The notes beneath the pieces are model-generated. The model did not search any database and was not told the DNA's origin. It was given only the letters and a program-made list of their open reading frames with translations. Of a stretch of 10,844 nucleotides of DNA, positions 7,203 through 10,844 are shown in pieces (position 1 is the first letter of the stretch; every line of letters begins with the position of its first letter). A program made the position numbers and the translations under genes. The DNA is from an uncultured Rhodospirillales bacterium. GTDB taxonomy: Bacteria; Pseudomonadota; Alphaproteobacteria; Acetobacterales; Acetobacteraceae. Where the stretch lies: positions 1 through 10,844 of the forward strand of contig CAIYPH010000771.1 in NCBI GenBank assembly GCA_903928045.1, read 5' to 3'.

Positions 7203-7231
7203 TTGCGAAGCGTAAACCCGCATCCTATAAC
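7203..7231 (+). promoter_or_regulatory. Sigma70-like promoter of the Pcm-like gene
   Basis: TTGCGA (7203-7208) and TATAAC (7226-7231) are separated by the ideal 17 nt. Transcription would start near 7238, about 26 nt before the ATG at 7264. This probably drives the Pcm-like gene and perhaps the tolC and popZ genes behind it. Confidence 0.6.
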
Positions 7232-7263
7232 AGTGCCTCTGCCAGCCGGTTCGGACCAAACAC

Positions 7264-7920
7264 ATGAATTCCACCGATTTCTCTGTTGCCCGCTCGATGA
7301 TGGTCGACAGCCAGGTTCGCCCGAACAAGGTGAACGATCGCCGCATTCTCGATGCGATGCGGACGATCCCGCGCGAAAACTTCGTTCCCGCAGCCTCCGC
7401 CGCACTGGCCTATGCGGATGAAGATGTGCCGCTGGGCCATGGGCGGGTCCTAATTGAGCCCATGGTGATCGCCCGCCTCGTGCAGGCCGCCGCGGTTGAA
7501 GTGGGCGAACGGGTGCTCGTGGTGGCCAGTGGCACCGGCTATGGCGCGGCGCTGATGGCCGCTTGCGGGGCCGCGGTGACCGCAGTTGAGGACAACAAGG
7601 CCCTCATCTCTATCGCGCGCGCCGCGCTCGCCGGCACCTCGGTCACGATTTTCGAGGGGCCGGCATCGGGTGGCTGGGCGTCTGGCGGACCGTATGACGT
7701 TGTCATGCTCGAAGGCGCCGTAGAGGCAATCCCCGTGTCCCTAGCTGACCAGGTCAAGCCAAACGGTGGCCGTTTCATTGGCATCCACTGTGGAGATGGG
7801 CGCACCGCGCAGGCCGTCATCGGCTTGCGTGTCGGCACAAGCCTCTCCCTTCAGCCGTTGTTCGACTGCGCGACACCCGTCCTGCCGGCATTCCGCCGTG
7901 CCGCCGGTTTTGTGTTCTGA
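7264..7920 (+). CDS. Protein-L-isoaspartate O-methyltransferase family protein
   Basis: This 218-residue class I methyltransferase has the usual Pcm length and order: an N-terminal helical part ('VDSQVRPNKVNDRRILDAMRTIPRE' region, 14-38, followed by 'FVP'), the SAM-binding loop 'VLVVASGTGYGAALM' (84-98), an acidic residue after beta2 (E109) and 'YDVVMLEGAV' (144-153) in the core. True repair enzymes have a 'GQTIS.P' active-site segment before the SAM loop. Here the segment reads 'GHGRVLIEP' (58-66). Repair of isoaspartyl residues is therefore doubtful, and the substrate may differ, as in other alphaproteobacterial Pcm-like proteins next to tolC. A good promoter lies upstream; no strong Shine-Dalgarno is seen. 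It is followed after 78 nt by the TolC-family gene on the same strand. Confidence 0.85.
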   Translation: MNSTDFSVARSMMVDSQVRPNKVNDRRILDAMRTIPRENFVPAASAALAYADEDVPLGHGRVLIEPMVIARLVQAAAVEVGERVLVVASGTGYGAALMAACGAAVTAVEDNKALISIARAALAGTSVTIFEGPASGGWASGGPYDVVMLEGAVEAIPVSLADQVKPNGGRFIGIHCGDGRTAQAVIGLRVGTSLSLQPLFDCATPVLPAFRRAAGFVF

Positions 7921-7998
7921 CCGGAGCCGGCGGATGAACGTGTCGAGCACGCCATTGATCCATGGCGCAGCGCAGCAAGCTGTGGCACATCTGTAAGC

Positions 7999-9507
7999 AT
8001 GAACTTTGACGCCAAGACGGGATTCGGACAGATGAAGCAGCGTGGAAGCAGTGTCGGGCGTGTTGCTGGAGTGGCGTTTTGCATCGCTCTTGCGGCCCAG
8101 ACTGCGCTCAGCCCGGTAGCTTGGGCGCAATCCGGCGCGGCGCAGACACAAGCGAAGCCCGCCCCGGCTAATAGCGGGCCTCGGACATTAGCCGAGGCGC
8201 TTGCGCTGGCCTACTCGACCGATGGAACCCTTCTTGCGGAACGTGCCAATGTTCGCGCGGTGGACGAGAACGTGGCCGGCGCCCTCGCAGGCTGGAGGCC
8301 GACAGTAACGGTGAGTTCTAACGCTGGTTACGCCAACGACAACCGCATCACCCACGCCTTCCTCCCAACACGCACGACCCGGCAGATGGTCGATCGTGGA
8401 CTAAACTCCGAGACGGTAACCGCGACGCAGCAACTCTACAGCGGCGGAGCGACCAAGGCCGCAACGAATAAGGCTGAAAACCAGGTCATGGCCGAGCGGG
8501 GCCGATTGCTCGCACAGGAGCAGGCCACCTTGCTCGCCGCTGTGCAGGCCTATGTTGGTGTGATCCAGGCCACCCAGTTGCTCGCCCTCAACCAGAGCAA
8601 CGAGCAGGTCCTGTCCCAGCAACTGATCGCGACCAATGACCGATTCCGCGTTGGCGAGTTAACGCGCACCGACGTTGCGCAGTCCGAAGCTGCACTCGCC
8701 GGCGCCACCGCTAACCGGCAAACGGCCGAGGGCAATTTGCAAACCGCGCGCGCGACGTTTCGTAACACCGTCGGCGCCTTGCCCGGTACCCTGATAGAGC
8801 CGCAACCGCTGAAGCTGCCGGTTCGCACGCTTGAACAGGCTCAATCTTTGGCGCGGACGAACAATCCTACCGTTGTGGCGGCTTTGTTCGACGATGCGGC
8901 GGCGAAGGACAACTTCGATGCGCAGTTTGCGCGGCTGATGCCCACACTCAGCCTTCAGGCTTCCTACGGCCGCAGTGAGGACACCACTGCCAAGAACCTT
9001 CAGGCCAACACTGGTTCGATAACCGCAATCTTGTCGCTCCCCCTCTATCAGGGTGGCGCCGAATACGCCGCGATCCGCCAGGCCAAGCAGGCTCAGATCG
9101 TCACCCGCCAAAAGCTCGAGGCGTCACGCGGAACGGCTGTCCAGCAGGTTGCCGCAGCATGGTCGACTTATGGTGCCGCCAAGGCGGCGATCGAAAGCAC
9201 GCGCCGCCAAATCGCCGCGAACGAGGTTGCCCTGGAAGGCGTGCAACGCCAAGCTCTCGTCGGGAGTTTGACAACGCTTGATGTTCTCAATGCGGAGCAG
9301 GCACTCCTCACCTCGCGCACGACCCTCGTGCAGAACCTGGCTAATCTCGTCAGCGCGTCGTATCAGGTCGCGTCTGGTGTCGGGCGTCTCACTGCCCGGG
9401 ATCTTGCTCTCGGCGTCCCGCTCTACGACGAGACCGCCTATTATAAGGCAGTGCGCAACCGTCTGATCGGAACCGGCGACTACGCGACCGACCAGCCCTC
9501 ACGCTGA
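7999..9507 (+). CDS. tolC: TolC-family outer-membrane efflux/secretion channel protein
   Basis: This is the outer-membrane duct of tripartite efflux pumps or type I secretion systems, working as a trimer with a periplasmic adaptor. The duplicated OEP structure is visible: 'QQLYSGG' (144-150) pairs with 'LPLYQGG' (347-353), and 'VGELTRTDVAQSEA' (218-231) with 'VGSLTTLDVLNAEQ' (421-434). The rest is Ala/Gln-rich helical coiled coil. An N-terminal signal peptide ends near 'VAWA-Q' (about residue 43/44). It reads better if translation starts at the internal ATG at 8032, giving a basic 'MKQRG' start; neither ATG has a strong Shine-Dalgarno, so the start is uncertain. At 502 residues it is typical for the family. 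No adaptor or inner-membrane pump gene is adjacent, so it may serve several systems, possibly including export near the glycan region. Confidence 0.92.
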   Translation: MNFDAKTGFGQMKQRGSSVGRVAGVAFCIALAAQTALSPVAWAQSGAAQTQAKPAPANSGPRTLAEALALAYSTDGTLLAERANVRAVDENVAGALAGWRPTVTVSSNAGYANDNRITHAFLPTRTTRQMVDRGLNSETVTATQQLYSGGATKAATNKAENQVMAERGRLLAQEQATLLAAVQAYVGVIQATQLLALNQSNEQVLSQQLIATNDRFRVGELTRTDVAQSEAALAGATANRQTAEGNLQTARATFRNTVGALPGTLIEPQPLKLPVRTLEQAQSLARTNNPTVVAALFDDAAAKDNFDAQFARLMPTLSLQASYGRSEDTTAKNLQANTGSITAILSLPLYQGGAEYAAIRQAKQAQIVTRQKLEASRGTAVQQVAAAWSTYGAAKAAIESTRRQIAANEVALEGVQRQALVGSLTTLDVLNAEQALLTSRTTLVQNLANLVSASYQVASGVGRLTARDLALGVPLYDETAYYKAVRNRLIGTGDYATDQPSR

Positions 9508-9517
9508 GGAAACAGGC

Positions 9518-10033
9518 ATGAGCGGCACCCCAACACCTCCTCCAGCCGGCGCCGCGGCCGATCCCTCGATGGAGGACATCCTCGCGTCGATCCGTCGCAT
9601 CCTGAGTGAGGATGAGTCGCCCGCAACCACGGAATCTGCCGGCGAGCCCAACAAGCCGGAAGACAACGTTCTGGATCTTGACGCCTCGATGATGGTCGCC
9701 GAGCCACTGGCACCAACACCAGTACCCGTGGTGGCGCCACCTGTGAGTGAGCCGATCGCGCCGCCAACTCCGGGCAAGCCCCTCGTCTCCGGCGGCCTCC
9801 TTGCGCCAGAGACCGAGGCAGCTGTCGCATCCTCCATGGGCGGACTACTTCGCACCCTGATCGCCGAGCGCGAACAGGTTTCCGTCTACCGCGGCGGCCC
9901 CACCATCGAGGATCTGGTGCGCGAGGAAATCCGCCCCCTGCTCAAGCAGTGGCTCGATACCAACCTTCAGCCGGTCGTCGAGCGCCTGGTACGGGCCGAA
10001 ATCGAACGCGTCGTAGGCCGCGGCGTCTCCTGA
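9518..10033 (+). CDS. popZ: PopZ/DUF2497 family polar organizing protein
   Basis: PopZ forms a polymeric matrix at the cell poles of alphaproteobacteria and anchors the chromosome partition complex ParB-parS and other partners. The three family parts are present: a conserved N-terminal helix 'PSMEDILASIRRILSEDE' (16-33) that binds partners, an acidic proline-rich disordered linker (about 35-105), and C-terminal oligomerisation helices (126-168) beginning 'GGPTIEDLVREEIRPLLKQW'. At 171 residues it is close to the Caulobacter length. GAGGA at 9506-9510 overlaps the tolC stop, 7 nt before the ATG, so the two genes are probably co-transcribed. It lies between tolC and valS, a common alphaproteobacterial order. 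Confidence 0.9.
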   Translation: MSGTPTPPPAGAAADPSMEDILASIRRILSEDESPATTESAGEPNKPEDNVLDLDASMMVAEPLAPTPVPVVAPPVSEPIAPPTPGKPLVSGGLLAPETEAAVASSMGGLLRTLIAEREQVSVYRGGPTIEDLVREEIRPLLKQWLDTNLQPVVERLVRAEIERVVGRGVS

Positions 10034-10090
10034 TCCATCATCCGTTCCGCATTCGGCTTGCCCGGGTGCAACCCCCGAGCGAGTACACCC

Positions 10091-10844
10091 ATGCTGAACA
10101 AGACCTACATCCCCGGCGAAACCGAAGCCTCCCTCTACGAAGGTTGGGAGCGGGAAGGCGCCTTCGCCGCCAAGCCTGACAGCAACGCGGCGCCCTATAC
10201 CATCATGATCCCGCCGCCGAACGTCACCGGCAGCCTTCACATGGGCCATGCGCTCACCTTCACCATCCAGGACACGCTGATCCGCTGGCGGCGGATGAGC
10301 GGCCGCGATGCGCTTTGGCAGCCCGGCACCGACCATGCGGGCATCGCCACCCAGATGGTGGTGGAGCGCCTGCTGGCCGAGGAAGGCACCACCCGTCAGG
10401 CCCTCGGCCGCGAGAAATTCCTCGAACGCGTCTGGCAGTGGAAGGGCGAATCAGGCGGCACCATCACCCGCCAGCTCCGCCGCCTCGGCGCCTCGCTCGA
10501 CTGGCCGCGCGAACGCTTCACCATGGATGACGGCCTCTCCGCCGCCGTCCGCGAAGTCTTCGTCACCCTCTACAAGCAGGGCCTGATCTACCGCGATCGC
10601 CGCCTGGTGAACTGGGACCCCAAGTTCCAGTCCGCCATCTCCGACCTCGAGGTGGAGAACCAGGAGGTCCGCGGCAATCTCTGGCACATCACCTACCCCA
10701 TTGACGGCGAAGAAGACCGCTTCATCACCGTCGCCACCACCCGCCCCGAAACCATGCTCGGCGACACTGCGGTGGCCGTGCACCCCGAGGATGCGCGCTA
10801 CAAGGACCTCGTCGGCAAATTCGCCATCCTCCCCATCATCGGCC
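10091..10844 (+). CDS. valS: Valyl-tRNA synthetase, N-terminal part (runs off the right edge)
   Basis: The enzyme charges tRNA-Val with valine in the cytoplasm. The first 251 codons are present, out of roughly 880-950 in the family. The class I signature '[16 protein letters not shown]' (41-56) contains the HIGH-type motif HMGH at 50-53. '[10 protein letters not shown]' (79-88) and '[16 protein letters not shown]' (174-189) are typical ValRS segments, and '[17 protein letters not shown]' (216-232) opens the CP1 editing domain that hydrolyses mischarged threonine. The KMSKS motif would lie beyond the window. The start ATG is 57 nt after popZ; no strong Shine-Dalgarno is seen. GC is about 67% in two sampled 60-nt lines, higher than in the glycan region, as expected for a core gene. 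Confidence 0.97.
   Translation, partial: MLNKTYIPGETEASLYEGWEREGAFAAKPDSNAAPYTIMIPPPNVTGSLHMGHALTFTIQDTLIRWRRMSGRDALWQPGTDHAGIATQMVVERLLAEEGTTRQALGREKFLERVWQWKGESGGTITRQLRRLGASLDWPRERFTMDDGLSAAVREVFVTLYKQGLIYRDRRLVNWDPKFQSAISDLEVENQEVRGNLWHITYPIDGEEDRFITVATTRPETMLGDTAVAVHPEDARYKDLVGKFAILPIIG

Noticed and set aside
6837..7267. Two plus-strand open frames overlapping the antisense of the tRNA ('GNRTHIRGF' and 'RESNPHSRI')
   Set aside because: These are translations of the tRNA complement and out-of-frame VOC sequence, with no start-site support.
7921..7998. A promoter or small gene between the Pcm-like gene and tolC
   Set aside because: The 78 nt hold a lone TTGATC without a matching -10 element, and no credible frame; nothing could be supported.
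1..10844. CRISPR arrays, insertion sequences, integrases, toxin-antitoxin pairs or phage-defence genes
   Set aside because: No regularly spaced repeats, transposase motifs, terminal inverted repeats or defence domains were found on either strand.

Overview
The window comes from a GC-rich alphaproteobacterium, most likely Acetobacteraceae or a close relative. The evidence is the run of a Pcm-like methyltransferase, a TolC-family channel, a PopZ/DUF2497 protein and valyl-tRNA synthetase on one strand, next to tRNA-Cys, together with the style of the Pcm and PopZ sequences. The family assignment is an inference from sequence style; no search was possible.

The left two thirds (about 1-6984) is an accessory surface-glycan region. 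At the left edge is the 3' part of a plus-strand right-handed beta-helix protein with a phage-tailspike-like C-terminus. Facing it, on the minus strand and read from right to left, are four genes: an acyl carrier protein (6397-6155), a WcbI-like plus GT61 fusion protein (6158-4038, overlapping the ACP gene by 4 nt), an FkbH-type HAD-IIIC protein (4013-2199) and a class I SAM methyltransferase (2089-1229). A VOC/glyoxalase-fold gene (6547-6984) diverges from the ACP gene. FkbH relatives load a glyceryl group from 1,3-bisphosphoglycerate onto an ACP, and WcbI-like and GT61 domains belong to capsule and exopolysaccharide assembly. The set therefore looks like a small system that makes an ACP-bound hydroxyacyl (perhaps glyceryl) group and puts it on a glycan. 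This linkage is inferred from the gene set.

The right third (7004-10844) is conserved chromosome: tRNA-Cys(GCA) on the minus strand with a recognisable promoter, then on the plus strand a Pcm-family methyltransferase with its own good sigma70-like promoter, a TolC-family outer-membrane protein, a PopZ/DUF2497 polar organizing protein, and the first 251 codons of valS, which runs off the right edge. The 3' end of the tRNA faces the accessory region, and GC drops to about 53% around the ACP gene compared with about 67% in valS. The tRNA may therefore mark the boundary of a variable segment, although no integrase or repeated attachment site is visible here. No CRISPR array, insertion sequence or rRNA was seen, and no stretch over 300 bases lacks a gene.
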